From: Thiothrix eikelboomii
Lineage (GTDB): Bacteria > Pseudomonadota > Gammaproteobacteria > Thiotrichales > Thiotrichaceae
DNA: 64,000 nt
NCBI RefSeq assembly: GCF_900167255.1
Contig: NZ_FUYB01000021.1
Location: 1-64,000, forward strand
Direction of reading: 5' to 3'
Positions 1-8,137 of this stretch are shown piece after piece. The position numbers and the translations under genes are program-made. Every line of letters begins with the position of its first letter. Position 1 is the stretch's first letter. The notes beneath the pieces were generated by a model. That model was not told the DNA's origin and made no database searches. It saw only the letters and a list, made by a program, of their open reading frames with translations.

Positions 1-10
1 CCACAGGCAT

Positions 11-196
11 TTAGTCGGCTGCCTCTAGTTTGCTTTGATCGAGTAGCTGTGGGTGCTGTTGAGAAATATGCTGCTTTAACGCATTAATCACAAAGCTTGT
101 GACGGTTCTAGATTCAAGGTTTGCAGCTTCTTGTAGCAAGTTTTTTAAACTTTCTTCAATTCTAATGTTTAAACGAACTTCTTTATCAGAATCCAT
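11..196 (-). CDS. DUF1778/TacA-like ribbon-helix-helix antitoxin
   Basis: A small protein of about 61 residues. Its N-terminal segment RLNIRIEESLKNLLQEAA is typical of the DUF1778 ribbon-helix-helix DNA-binding antitoxins, which usually neutralise a GNAT acetyltransferase toxin (TacA/TacT type) and repress their own operon. I chose the ATG at 196. A possible start at 220 would place eight extra codons inside the palindromic operator at 199-260. Directly after the stop codon (13-11) comes an ATG at 10-8 on the same strand, where the toxin gene would begin, but the window ends there. The family is reasonably clear; the toxin partner is inferred from position only. Confidence 0.7.
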   Translation of the reverse strand: MDSDKEVRLNIRIEESLKNLLQEAANLESRTVTSFVINALKQHISQQHPQLLDQSKLEAAD

Positions 197-198
197 TT

Positions 199-260
199 TG
201 TTATCCCAATGTATTGGCATTACTATCCTATGGGTCTAATATTAACCCATTGGGATAACA
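199..260. promoter_or_regulatory. Palindromic operator upstream of the RHH antitoxin
   Basis: Two perfect 13-bp inverted copies, TGTTATCCCAATG at 199-211 and CATTGGGATAACA at 248-260, flank a shorter palindrome ATGGGT/ACCCAT at 230-235 and 245-250. CCAAT-GT-ATTGG at 206-217 is a further small palindrome. Ribbon-helix-helix antitoxins bind such short inverted repeats around their own promoter, so this is the probable autoregulatory site. The left arm lies 3 bp from the chosen start codon. Confidence 0.55.
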
Positions 261-450
261 TTGACAACCCAAAAACAAGTCTTTTGATCTTTGTGACCCA
301 GTATCGACGCAAGGTGTTCACCCAATCTATTCTGGATGAGATGCGTTTAGTCTTTGTCGGCAATATATTGAGCAACAAGACACACCGCATTAATCGGCTA
401 TCGCCGATCTGCCTTGTATCCCCGTACTGAAGTACGGGGTTTTACGGCGC
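209..450 (+). mobile_element. Internally deleted IS200/IS605-like remnant
   Basis: The plus-strand frame from about 281 encodes IFVTQYRRKVFTQSILDEM, the conserved N-terminal motif of IS200-type TnpA (Y1 transposase). It then stops resembling the family and ends at 430. The catalytic HUH and Tyr segments are absent. Immediately after comes a GC-rich hairpin, CCCCGTACT (420-428) with AGTACGGGG (431-439), followed by TTTTACGGCG, which resembles the subterminal hairpin at IS200/IS605 right ends. A 5' transposase scrap joined directly to an end hairpin suggests a collapsed, immobile element. Confidence 0.6.
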
Positions 451-502
451 GGAGGATAAACCAGCCCAGCTGACTCATCCTTGGCTGGTTTATGCTGAAG
501 CA

Positions 503-1663
503 CTAAAGGGGTTGGAGCGAAATCATAAAATCATCCAAATAAATCACATTATCATAATTTGGTGCCCATTCAGGGCCACTACCCCCATAAAACACCGAGA
601 ATAAAAAACGCTCAATTTTCAGATTATCTCCGCTTTGAAAACGCAAATCACTTCTGGCTAAGACTGGTTTACCATCTAACCAAGTTTTGATGATCCCATC
701 CCGTTTACCCGGTGAGTTTAGCTTTACATAGGTTTTAATCTGCTGCCATTTACCTTTTTGAATTTCAACCCCCTTCCACTCCAGAAAATCGCCGAAATGG
801 CTGGGCTGATCCATGTGATAAACATACTGGCCTAGTTTACCGTGTCGATCCCACATCACGCGCACACTCCAGCCATCATGTCCAGTGGGTTTACCTCCAC
901 CCGTGCGCGCATTTTCATTGCCAATCCCGGGCAGCTTGCCACCCAAAACGGGATCAAAACCCTCAGGAAATTTCACCCAATAGGTATAATATAAACTATC
1001 GAATTTCTCGCCGAGTTGTGGTTTCCAGTTAATACAGCTTTGCTCCGTATCACAACCGGATAACCCCTTTAAAAGCTTAACTCTTAAGGTTTTATCTTTC
1101 CCTGTTCGTGATTCTTTCCCATTCACAATCGCCAGATTTTTTAAACCCATCCCCCATTGTGGACAATTCCAATCCCGAAAATAATCTTTTTGTCCGTACC
1201 CCCCTAAGTCATTCTCATCAAAGCTCACCCGCATCGCTTGCCCACGGCTTAAAGGGGTTGTGCCATCACAATAAGCATTCGCATGAAACGGGCGATAAGC
1301 CAGATTCTCCCCCGGTTTACTCGGTGCACGGTCAGGTAAGCCCAGTGCTTTGAAATAAGCCCAAACCGGATGATCAGCGGGGGGTTTACTCGCACCATTG
1401 TATAAAACGAGGACTTTATCCCAACGCTTATCATGCGGATTCCATTGCAATTTCGCGGCTAATTCATAAGGCTGAGCTTTATTCAGCATCGGAATTAAGC
1501 GTACTTCACCAGGGGTTGCATCCTGTTGAGTCGCTTGGGTGGTTTGGGTATGGGTAGCCTGAGGCATTTTTGCACTGGGTTTAGGGTCTGTTTGTGCTAA
1601 AGCCAGCTGACTCGCTAACGCTAAACTAAAGGCAGTCATAAGAATTTTTTTCATCAATCGCAA
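503..1663 (-). CDS. Secreted polysaccharide lyase family 14-like protein
   Basis: A 386-residue protein with a signal peptide (KKILMTAFSLALASQLALA, probable cleavage before QT near residue 24) and then a Thr/Gln-rich linker. The C-terminal ~240 residues carry segments such as YYTYWVKFPEGFDP and GGKLPGIG, plus a terminal beta-sandwich pattern (WLDGKPV, YLDDFMI), typical of PL14 alginate/glucuronan lyase-like domains. It is probably a periplasmic or secreted glycan-degrading or glycan-binding protein. An ATG at 1654 gives MKKILM and is an equally good start. It is monocistronic: its 3' end faces the IS200 remnant and its 5' end is divergent from mltA. The substrate cannot be told from sequence. 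Confidence 0.65.
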   Translation of the reverse strand: MRLMKKILMTAFSLALASQLALAQTDPKPSAKMPQATHTQTTQATQQDATPGEVRLIPMLNKAQPYELAAKLQWNPHDKRWDKVLVLYNGASKPPADHPVWAYFKALGLPDRAPSKPGENLAYRPFHANAYCDGTTPLSRGQAMRVSFDENDLGGYGQKDYFRDWNCPQWGMGLKNLAIVNGKESRTGKDKTLRVKLLKGLSGCDTEQSCINWKPQLGEKFDSLYYTYWVKFPEGFDPVLGGKLPGIGNENARTGGGKPTGHDGWSVRVMWDRHGKLGQYVYHMDQPSHFGDFLEWKGVEIQKGKWQQIKTYVKLNSPGKRDGIIKTWLDGKPVLARSDLRFQSGDNLKIERFLFSVFYGGSGPEWAPNYDNVIYLDDFMISLQPL

Positions 1664-1900
1664 GCCCGAATCTCAATCCATGAATGATTGGGCCGCACAA
1701 CGTCAGTGCCATACTACGTTGGAAAAGCCCACCAACTTGGTTGCCTACTGTATACATAAGTATTCATAGCTGCAAACACTCCAAGCATAAACCCTAGGAG
1801 CTGCCTAAAATCTGAACGCCACACCTGAATTAAACGCCCGTAAATTGTAGAAACTGCGATTTTTTTTAATAATGCAGGCTTAATCAACTAGGATGCTGCT

Positions 1901-3076
1901 ATGCTCAAGCTTCGCCAAGCTCGGAAATTAGGGTTCATACTCGCTTGCGCCTTGGCTTTAACAGCCTGCCAAGATCAAGACCCCGTACCCAAACCAGCCA
2001 CACCTACCGGCCCGATCATCAGTGAAGCACTTACTTGGGCAGAAGTTCCGGGCTGGAATTTAGATCAAGCTCAAGAAGCATGGCCTGCTTTACTCAGTAA
2101 TTGTGGTGCTATGGCTAAAAAAGAAGAGAGCTGGGCGGCTATTTGCCAAGCAGCTTACAGTCATCCTGTGACTGACTCTGCCAGTGCACGGGCTTTTTTT
2201 GAGCAATTTTTTACCCCTTATCAATTATTTGGTGAAAACCTTAAACCCGAAGGCTTGCTAACGGGCTATTATGAGCCACTCTTACAAGGTAGCTTCGAAC
2301 CCAGTGACCGCTTTCAATATCCGATTTATCGCCCACCCCAAGATATGCTGACCATTGAATTAGCTGGGCTATTTCCAGAATTAAAAGATAAACGAGTACG
2401 TGGGCGGTTAGTCGAAGGTAATCGAGTGATTGCCTATTATGACCGGGCTACCATTGATGGCCCAACTCAACCGTTAGCAGGGCAAGAAATCGTTTGGGTT
2501 GACAATAAAGAAGATTTATTTTTCCTGCATATTCAAGGCTCAGGACGAGTGCAATTACCGGATGGCAAAGTCATCGGGGTAGCTTATGCCAATCAAAATG
2601 GCCTACCTTATGTTGCGATTGGCAAACGCTTACAAGAATGGGGTAAATTACAAGCGGGCACGATTAATATGTTTTCAATTAAGCAATGGATTCGCGAGCA
2701 TCCTGATGAAGCGGATAAACTCCTCAATGAAAATCCCAGTTATGTATTTTTTAGTTTGCGTGACAACCTTGATCAAGGGCCAGTTGGTTCTTTAGGCGTA
2801 CCCTTAACAGCTGGACGCAGCTTAGCTGTGGATCGGAAAATGATTAGTTTAGGCAGTCTGATGTGGGTAGATACCACTTATCCTGATACTCAACAACCTT
2901 TGCAGCGCTTAATGTTTGCGCAGGATACCGGGGGAGCAATTAAAGGCGAATTACGCGGTGATTTTTTCTTCGGTACGGGTCAGCAAGCAGAAACTTGGGC
3001 AGGCCATATGAAACAAAAAATGCGGCTTTACATCCTCAAACCGAAACCTCTCGCCCCTACCCCCACGCCTAAGTGA
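1901..3076 (+). CDS. mltA: Membrane-bound lytic murein transglycosylase A
   Basis: A 391-residue outer-membrane lipoprotein. The signal ends in the lipobox LTAC (Cys23). The MltA domain contains GLLTGYYEP, and a C-terminal 3D domain holds AQDTGGAIKG (Asp342, matching the catalytic Asp of the family) and RGDFFFGTG (Asp354). MltA cleaves the glycan strands of peptidoglycan with formation of 1,6-anhydro-muramyl ends. The Pro-rich tail is short and unstructured. The stop lies 9 bp before the next plus-strand gene, so the two are probably cotranscribed. Confidence 0.95.
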   Translation: MLKLRQARKLGFILACALALTACQDQDPVPKPATPTGPIISEALTWAEVPGWNLDQAQEAWPALLSNCGAMAKKEESWAAICQAAYSHPVTDSASARAFFEQFFTPYQLFGENLKPEGLLTGYYEPLLQGSFEPSDRFQYPIYRPPQDMLTIELAGLFPELKDKRVRGRLVEGNRVIAYYDRATIDGPTQPLAGQEIVWVDNKEDLFFLHIQGSGRVQLPDGKVIGVAYANQNGLPYVAIGKRLQEWGKLQAGTINMFSIKQWIREHPDEADKLLNENPSYVFFSLRDNLDQGPVGSLGVPLTAGRSLAVDRKMISLGSLMWVDTTYPDTQQPLQRLMFAQDTGGAIKGELRGDFFFGTGQQAETWAGHMKQKMRLYILKPKPLAPTPTPK

Positions 3077-3085
3077 TTAACTTTC

Positions 3086-3934
3086 ATGATTCATTCTACT
3101 GCTATTGCTGCTTTAATCGACTGTCGCCCCGAGGCTGACTATGTGTTAGGCCATCACCAAGGCGCCTGTTCCTTACCTGCGTCTGCTTTATTTGCACGTC
3201 TCCATGAATTGCCAAAACGCTCACAAACTTTACAACTCTGTGGCCAAACAGATGATTTAGCCATCGCCCGAGCCTTTTTATTAGAGCGTGGCTATCAATT
3301 ACTCGAGGATCTTGTGTGGTCTGACCCACTTGCTGAGCAACTTAAGCAAGCAGGCCGATTAGAAACAGGACCACAATCACGCCAATGGTGGCAAGCAGCG
3401 CCTTTAGTGCAGGTTTTTGTACAGGAATTGATGTCTCGCTATCGGATTCAAGCCAGTCAGGGCTTAGATTTAGGCTGTGGCGCGGGGCGAGATTTAATTT
3501 ACTTAGCCCAAAAGGGTTGGGAAATGACGGGCGTAGATTGGTCAGCAGACTCCTTGACACGAGTACAGCAATTAGCTCGAAGTCAAGGCCTAAACATAAG
3601 AACGCTCCAGCGGGACTTAGAAACCCAAGCAAATCCCTTACCAGAATTCGCGGCGGCAAGCTTTGGCTTAATTTGTGTCGCCCGTTACCTGCATCGTCCC
3701 CTCTTTCCTTTGCTGCGCAATTTATTAAAACCGGGTGGCTTGATTATCTACCAGACTTTTATGCAAGGCTGTGAAAACACAAGAGTGGGTCGACCACGCA
3801 ATCCCAAATTTTTATTAGCCCCACATGAATTAGCTGAACAATTTCAAGGCTTTGAGCTATTATTAGATGAAATCGAAGTATTAGACGATGGGCGGCCAGT
3901 GAGCGCCTTTATTGCTCGTAAACCGGTGGTGTAA
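3086..3934 (+). CDS. Rhodanese-like domain fused to SAM-dependent methyltransferase
   Basis: 282 residues in two parts. Residues 1-80 look like a rhodanese fold (ALIDCRPEADYVLGHHQGA), with a candidate active-site Cys in LQLCGQTDD. Residues 115-282 form a class I methyltransferase, with motif I GLDLGCGAGRD and the acidic end of strand 2 in GVDWSADSL, resembling TehB-type small-molecule methyltransferases. The fusion suggests handling of sulfur, selenium or tellurium species, but the substrate is unknown. It sits 9 bp downstream of mltA, probably in the same transcript. Confidence 0.8.
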   Translation: MIHSTAIAALIDCRPEADYVLGHHQGACSLPASALFARLHELPKRSQTLQLCGQTDDLAIARAFLLERGYQLLEDLVWSDPLAEQLKQAGRLETGPQSRQWWQAAPLVQVFVQELMSRYRIQASQGLDLGCGAGRDLIYLAQKGWEMTGVDWSADSLTRVQQLARSQGLNIRTLQRDLETQANPLPEFAAASFGLICVARYLHRPLFPLLRNLLKPGGLIIYQTFMQGCENTRVGRPRNPKFLLAPHELAEQFQGFELLLDEIEVLDDGRPVSAFIARKPVV

Positions 3935-3968
3935 ACTAAACTGACTGTTGGCCTGCGAGGGAAAAGCC

Positions 3969-4265
3969 ATGAGCCTAGCTCACGCGCAAGGCTTGCGAGA
4001 TGCCTTGCTTAAATTACGTGATACTTATTCGCCACCGACCGCTGATGAGGTACAATTATTTAATAGTACCTTTAGCACTAGTCCTGACGAAGATCGTCAA
4101 CAGCCCAAACCGCTGCACTTATGGGCTGATTTACCTGTGCCTCTACCTGATTTTAAACCCAAACCTATTCCGTTGGTAAATTCGGCGGTAAGTACTCAGC
4201 AGACGCTAAACAAACGCAAGTCATCCCTTGATTATCCTGCTGAACCCGTCGAAACACGTTGGTAA
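3969..4265 (+). CDS. Small hypothetical protein
   Basis: About 98 residues, beginning MSLAHAQGLRDALLKLRD. The N-terminus is a short amphipathic helix and the remainder is Pro/Lys-rich and probably disordered (for example PDFKPKPIPL). I do not recognise a family. The start at 3969 has a GAGG Shine-Dalgarno 8 bp upstream; an in-frame ATG at 3948 lacks one. It follows the rhodanese-methyltransferase gene by 34 bp and is followed by a terminator-like hairpin, so it could be the last gene of the mltA transcript. Confidence 0.5.
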   Translation: MSLAHAQGLRDALLKLRDTYSPPTADEVQLFNSTFSTSPDEDRQQPKPLHLWADLPVPLPDFKPKPIPLVNSAVSTQQTLNKRKSSLDYPAEPVETRW

Positions 4266-4288
4266 AAGGTAGGTTATCAGCCTACCTT
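4266..4288 (+). terminator. Hairpin ending the mltA cluster
   Basis: Inverted repeat AAGGTAGG (4266-4273) and CCTACCTT (4281-4288) with a 7-nt loop, directly after the stop codon of the small hypothetical gene. The following sequence is pyrimidine-rich but not a pure T run, so this is a moderate terminator candidate. Confidence 0.45.
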
Positions 4289-4382
4289 CTTCCTACCCTC
4301 TTTGTTCTAGCCTAAGGCTTAACAGGCGCGAGACTCGCCTGATGAGTCTTATATTCAAATTGCAAAGAGGAGTGCTAGGAAT

Positions 4383-5903
4383 ATGCAATACGCAAATCCC
4401 AATACCGACGGCGCAGTCGTCAATTTCAAATCACAATACGAAAATTATATCGGTGGCCAATGGGTTGCTCCGGTTAAAGGTGAATATTTTGATAATATTT
4501 CACCCGTCAATGGTAAAGCCTTCACCAAAATCCCACGCTCGAGCGCCGAAGACATCGAGTTAGCTTTAGATGCTGCTCATGCTGCAAAAGATGCTTGGGG
4601 TAAAACTTCAGTCACTGCACGCTCTAATATCCTGCTGAAAATTGCGGATCGGGTAGAAGCCCATCTAGAACAGTTAGCCGTTGCCGAAACTTGGGACAAT
4701 GGCAAGGCCGTGCGTGAAACCCTAAATGCGGATATTCCCTTAGTCGCGGATCATTTCCGTTATTTCGCAGGTTGCATTCGAGCGCAAGAAGGCACGATGG
4801 GTGAAATTGATCACAATACGGTTTCTTATCAATTCCATGAACCTTTAGGTGTTGTTGGCCAAATTATTCCGTGGAACTTCCCCTTGTTAATGGCTGCATG
4901 GAAGCTTGCTCCCGCGTTAGCTGCAGGCAACTGTGTGGTATTGAAGCCCGCTGAGCAAACTCCAGCCTCTATTTTATTATTTGCTGAGCTGATTGGTGAT
5001 TTATTGCCAGCAGGGGTACTGAATATTGTAAATGGCTTTGGTACTGAAGCAGGTAAAGCGTTGGCAACCAATAAGCGGATTGCCAAAATCGCCTTTACCG
5101 GCTCAACACCGGTTGGCTCGCTGATTATGAAATATGCAGCCGATAATATTATTCCTTCAACGGTAGAGTTAGGTGGCAAATCACCAAATATTTACTTCGC
5201 TGATGTGCTTGATCAAGAGGACGCCTTCGTTAGTAAAGCAGTTGAAGGGGCGGTGTTAGCCTTCTTTAACCAAGGCGAAGTCTGTACCTGCCCTTCGCGT
5301 TTATTGGTACAAGAGTCGATTTATGAAAAATTCATCGGCATGGTGGCGGAACGTGCCGCTCAGATCAAACGTGGCAATCCTTTAGATACTGAAGTCATGG
5401 TGGGTGCACAAGCCTCGCAAGAGCAATTTGAGAAAATCCTCAGCTATATCGACATTGGCAAACAGGAAGGCGCACAAGTCCTGTTGGGCGGTGGGGTTGA
5501 AGAATTAACCGGCGATTATAAAGAAGGCTTCTATGTGAAACCTACTTTATTAAAAGGTACTAATAATATGCGGGTTTTCCAAGAGGAAATCTTTGGCCCG
5601 GTCGTGTCTGTCGCTACTTTCAAAGATGAAGCCGAAGCGTTAGCGATTGCTAATGATACTGAATTTGGCTTAGGCGCTGGGGTTTGGACTCGGGATATGA
5701 ATCTGTCTTATCGCATGGGTCGTGGTATTCAAGCAGGGCGCGTCTGGACTAATTGCTATCATTTATATCCCGCTCATGCGGCTTTTGGTGGCTACAAAAA
5801 ATCAGGGGTCGGGCGTGAAACCCACAAAATGATGCTCGATCATTACCAACAAACTAAAAACTTGTTAGTCAGCTACGACATCAATCCTCTAGGTTTCTTC
5901 TAA
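4383..5903 (+). CDS. aldB: AldB/ExaC-type NAD(P)+ aldehyde dehydrogenase
   Basis: 506 residues, full length and colinear with E. coli Ald[11 protein letters not shown] lines the active site, VELGGKSPN contains the general base Glu262, and [11 protein letters not shown] contains the catalytic Cys301. The C-terminus [21 protein letters not shown] is characteristic of this subfamily. It oxidises acetaldehyde and similar short aldehydes to acids. An AGGAG Shine-Dalgarno lies about 10 bp upstream of the ATG. A strong hairpin follows the stop. The GAF/AcoR-like regulator two genes away is a likely controller, as such regulators often accompany this enzyme. Confidence 0.93.
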   Translation: MQYANPNTDGAVVNFKSQYENYIGGQWVAPVKGEYFDNISPVNGKAFTKIPRSSAEDIELALDAAHAAKDAWGKTSVTARSNILLKIADRVEAHLEQLAVAETWDNGKAVRETLNADIPLVADHFRYFAGCIRAQEGTMGEIDHNTVSYQFHEPLGVVGQIIPWNFPLLMAAWKLAPALAAGNCVVLKPAEQTPASILLFAELIGDLLPAGVLNIVNGFGTEAGKALATNKRIAKIAFTGSTPVGSLIMKYAADNIIPSTVELGGKSPNIYFADVLDQEDAFVSKAVEGAVLAFFNQGEVCTCPSRLLVQESIYEKFIGMVAERAAQIKRGNPLDTEVMVGAQASQEQFEKILSYIDIGKQEGAQVLLGGGVEELTGDYKEGFYVKPTLLKGTNNMRVFQEEIFGPVVSVATFKDEAEALAIANDTEFGLGAGVWTRDMNLSYRMGRGIQAGRVWTNCYHLYPAHAAFGGYKKSGVGRETHKMMLDHYQQTKNLLVSYDINPLGFF

Positions 5904-5919
5904 GTCTTCTCCTCGTGTT

Positions 5920-5952
5920 CGAGAATTACACCAGACTGTAATTCTCGATTTT
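5920..5952 (+). terminator. Intrinsic terminator after aldB
   Basis: A 10-bp perfect stem CGAGAATTAC (5920-5929) / GTAATTCTCG (5938-5947) with an 8-nt loop, followed by ATTTT. The ATG of the SelO-like gene begins at 5953, right behind the T stretch. Confidence 0.7.
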
Positions 5953-6960
5953 ATGCAGAAGTCTTGGTCTGACCTTGTATTTTCTAACCGCTTCTACTCG
6001 TTAGGAGCGGATTTTTTTACCCCGACGATTCCACAAGGTTTAATTGAGCCTTATTTTGTGCGGACTAATTTAACCTTAGCGACCCAGCTTGGTTTAGATC
6101 CTTGCATGTTCACCCATGCTGACTGCCTACCCGTCTGTAGCGGCAACCGACTACTTGATGGTATGCAACCCCTAGCACAGGCCTATGCAGGGCATCAATT
6201 AGGTAAATTCAATCCATTTTTAGGGGATGGCCGCAGCATCCTGTTAGGCGGCATTGAAACCGTAGACGGGTATTTAGAATGGCAACTCAAAGGTGCTGGC
6301 AAAACAGCTTATGCCCGCCATGCAGATGGCTTAGTCGGTTTAAGTGAAGGCCTACAAGAATATGAAATCAGCGAGCAATTAGCGGCTTGGGGGATTCCCA
6401 CTGTCCGTTGTTTAGCTTTGACTGCAGGCAGTCGTCAGGTGTACCGGCAAGGTTTTCAAGCGGCGGCTATCTTAACGCGCTTAGCACCGAGCTTTATTCG
6501 CTTTGGACATTTTGAGTTGTATTATTTCGAGCGTAAATATTCAGAACTTCAGCAATTAACCGATTTCGTCATCCAACAGTATTACCCAGACTGTCTTGCG
6601 AGTACTCAAGCTTATGCGGCTTTTTTCCAAGCTGTGGTGGAGCGCACTGCCAAACTGATTGCGCAATGGCAAAATGTCGGTTTTGTACATGGGATGATGA
6701 ATACTGATAATCAGTCGATTCTAGGACTCACCCTTGATTTAGGTGAAAGTTGCTTCAATCCTGAGCGTAAGCCCGATTGTGTGAGTAGCGCCGCTGATGA
6801 GCAAGGTCGCTATGCTTTTGCTGAGCAGCCTATGATCGGATTATGGAATTGCAATATTTTAGCACGGGCTTTATCCCCGCTCATAGAGGCGAAAGCCTTG
6901 AAGGTTGCTCTGCAAAGGTATGAGCCTACCTATTTAGCCGCTCTGCGCTCACCAACTTAG
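5953..6960 (+). CDS. SelO (YdiU/UPF0061)-like pseudokinase, C-terminally short
   Basis: 335 residues, whereas SelO proteins normally have about 470-550. The N-terminal two thirds are recognisable: AYAGHQLGKFNPFLGDGRSILLG, then LKGAG (Lys113), a Glu in LQEYEISE (Glu136), SFIRFGHFE, HGMMNTDN (Asn253) and LTLDLG (Asp262). These retain the Lys, Glu, Asn and Asp used for AMPylation in SelO. The usual segment after the metal-binding Asp (DYGPFGF-like) is replaced by LDLGESCFN, and the last ~140 residues are missing. The ATG abuts the aldB terminator and has no Shine-Dalgarno. The 3' end overlaps the convergent regulator gene by 12 bp. It may be a degraded gene or a compact divergent paralogue. Confidence 0.7.
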   Translation: MQKSWSDLVFSNRFYSLGADFFTPTIPQGLIEPYFVRTNLTLATQLGLDPCMFTHADCLPVCSGNRLLDGMQPLAQAYAGHQLGKFNPFLGDGRSILLGGIETVDGYLEWQLKGAGKTAYARHADGLVGLSEGLQEYEISEQLAAWGIPTVRCLALTAGSRQVYRQGFQAAAILTRLAPSFIRFGHFELYYFERKYSELQQLTDFVIQQYYPDCLASTQAYAAFFQAVVERTAKLIAQWQNVGFVHGMMNTDNQSILGLTLDLGESCFNPERKPDCVSSAADEQGRYAFAEQPMIGLWNCNILARALSPLIEAKALKVALQRYEPTYLAALRSPT

Positions 6961-8124
6961 CCTAGGGTTCGCTAGCAGTTCCACCAGCCGCTCTCGGACT
7001 AAATGACTACCTGACGGATTAGAGCAAATTTGATCCACTAACACACTCGGTTCGGTGCAAGTATCTAAAACCTGATCCATAACCACATTAATACAATGAC
7101 GCCATTCATTTAAGGCAGGCGAATCTGATGAAGACATAAGCGGACCACGATACAAGGCTAAAGCCTCATTGGTTTTTTGCTCACGCAAGGCCTGCCAAAT
7201 TTGAATAAAATCCGCCCAAACTGGAATCAACAACCGATAGGGACGTGAACCAATTTTTCCATCCAAAATACGGCGTAAATGAGAAATTTCAGCTTTTAAA
7301 GTAGCCGTTGAGGCCACAGCATCGCGGTATAAGGCCGCATGAAAGGCCTCTAAACTTAACCCTTGCGGATTTAATAGTAATAGGCAGAGCATTTCTAAAT
7401 AGCGCTGGGGTAAAACCAGTGGCTGACCACGAAACAGAACTCGAGGTTGGCCTAAAGCATAGACCTCGAGTTCGGCTCGCGGTAACTGATGGGGTAAACA
7501 GCGGGCAATCGAACGCGCTAATTCTGTCACTGCCGCTTGACCTAAGGGTGTATGCCGCTTCCAAGTCGTAGAGAGATCTAAAATACCGACACATTCACCC
7601 GATTGGGGATGAATAATCGGTGCTGCATAACACACCCAATCATGCACAAAAGGCTGATAATGCTCTGAAGAAAATACTGTCACCGCTGATTTAAGACTTA
7701 AGGATAAACCGACCGCATTCGTCCCTACCGAGCGCTCATCCCAACGCCCGCCTGCGGTGAAATTAACAGCCTCCGCACGCGCTTGCATGTGCCGACTAGC
7801 GCTCGTCCACAGTAACCGCCCTGAAGCATCGGCAATCGCTGCGACTAACTCCCCCTCTCTAGCCAGTTGAATGATTTGCTCTTGCTCACGTTCAGCCGCT
7901 TGACGGATTACAGATTCCTTCCAAAGTTTGGAGGTCAGATAAGCATCATCAGCAGGGGCTTGGCCTTGTTGAATAGCTACCGTTACACTACGTTGCCATG
8001 ACCCCTGAATATCACTACGGATGCTATCCATGTTAAAATCATGATTACCCGCAATCCATTGAATCCACTCCGCCTCAATCATTTTGCGCCGTTTGACTAA
8101 GCTTGAGCGTAAAATTTGCTGCAT
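6949..8124 (-). CDS. GAF-domain transcriptional regulator (AcoR N-terminus-like)
   Basis: 391 residues. The N-terminal helical segment with IQGSWQRSV and a GAF domain (about 85-215; GRWDERSVGTNAVG, CVGILDLSTTW) match the sensory half of AcoR-type activators. There is no AAA+ sigma54-interaction domain. Residues 220-300 look like an OmpR/SARP-type winged helix (LPQRYLEMLCLLLLNPQGLS, LKAEISHLRRIL). It therefore probably works with the standard sigma factor. Its position near aldB suggests it senses an aldehyde or alcohol catabolite and controls that gene; this is inference. It overlaps the SelO-like gene tail-to-tail and lies 13 bp downstream of the aminotransferase gene. Confidence 0.75.
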   Translation of the reverse strand: MQQILRSSLVKRRKMIEAEWIQWIAGNHDFNMDSIRSDIQGSWQRSVTVAIQQGQAPADDAYLTSKLWKESVIRQAAEREQEQIIQLAREGELVAAIADASGRLLWTSASRHMQARAEAVNFTAGGRWDERSVGTNAVGLSLSLKSAVTVFSSEHYQPFVHDWVCYAAPIIHPQSGECVGILDLSTTWKRHTPLGQAAVTELARSIARCLPHQLPRAELEVYALGQPRVLFRGQPLVLPQRYLEMLCLLLLNPQGLSLEAFHAALYRDAVASTATLKAEISHLRRILDGKIGSRPYRLLIPVWADFIQIWQALREQKTNEALALYRGPLMSSSDSPALNEWRHCINVVMDQVLDTCTEPSVLVDQICSNPSGSHLVRERLVELLANPRLSW

Positions 8125-8137
8125 ACCACCTCCCTAA

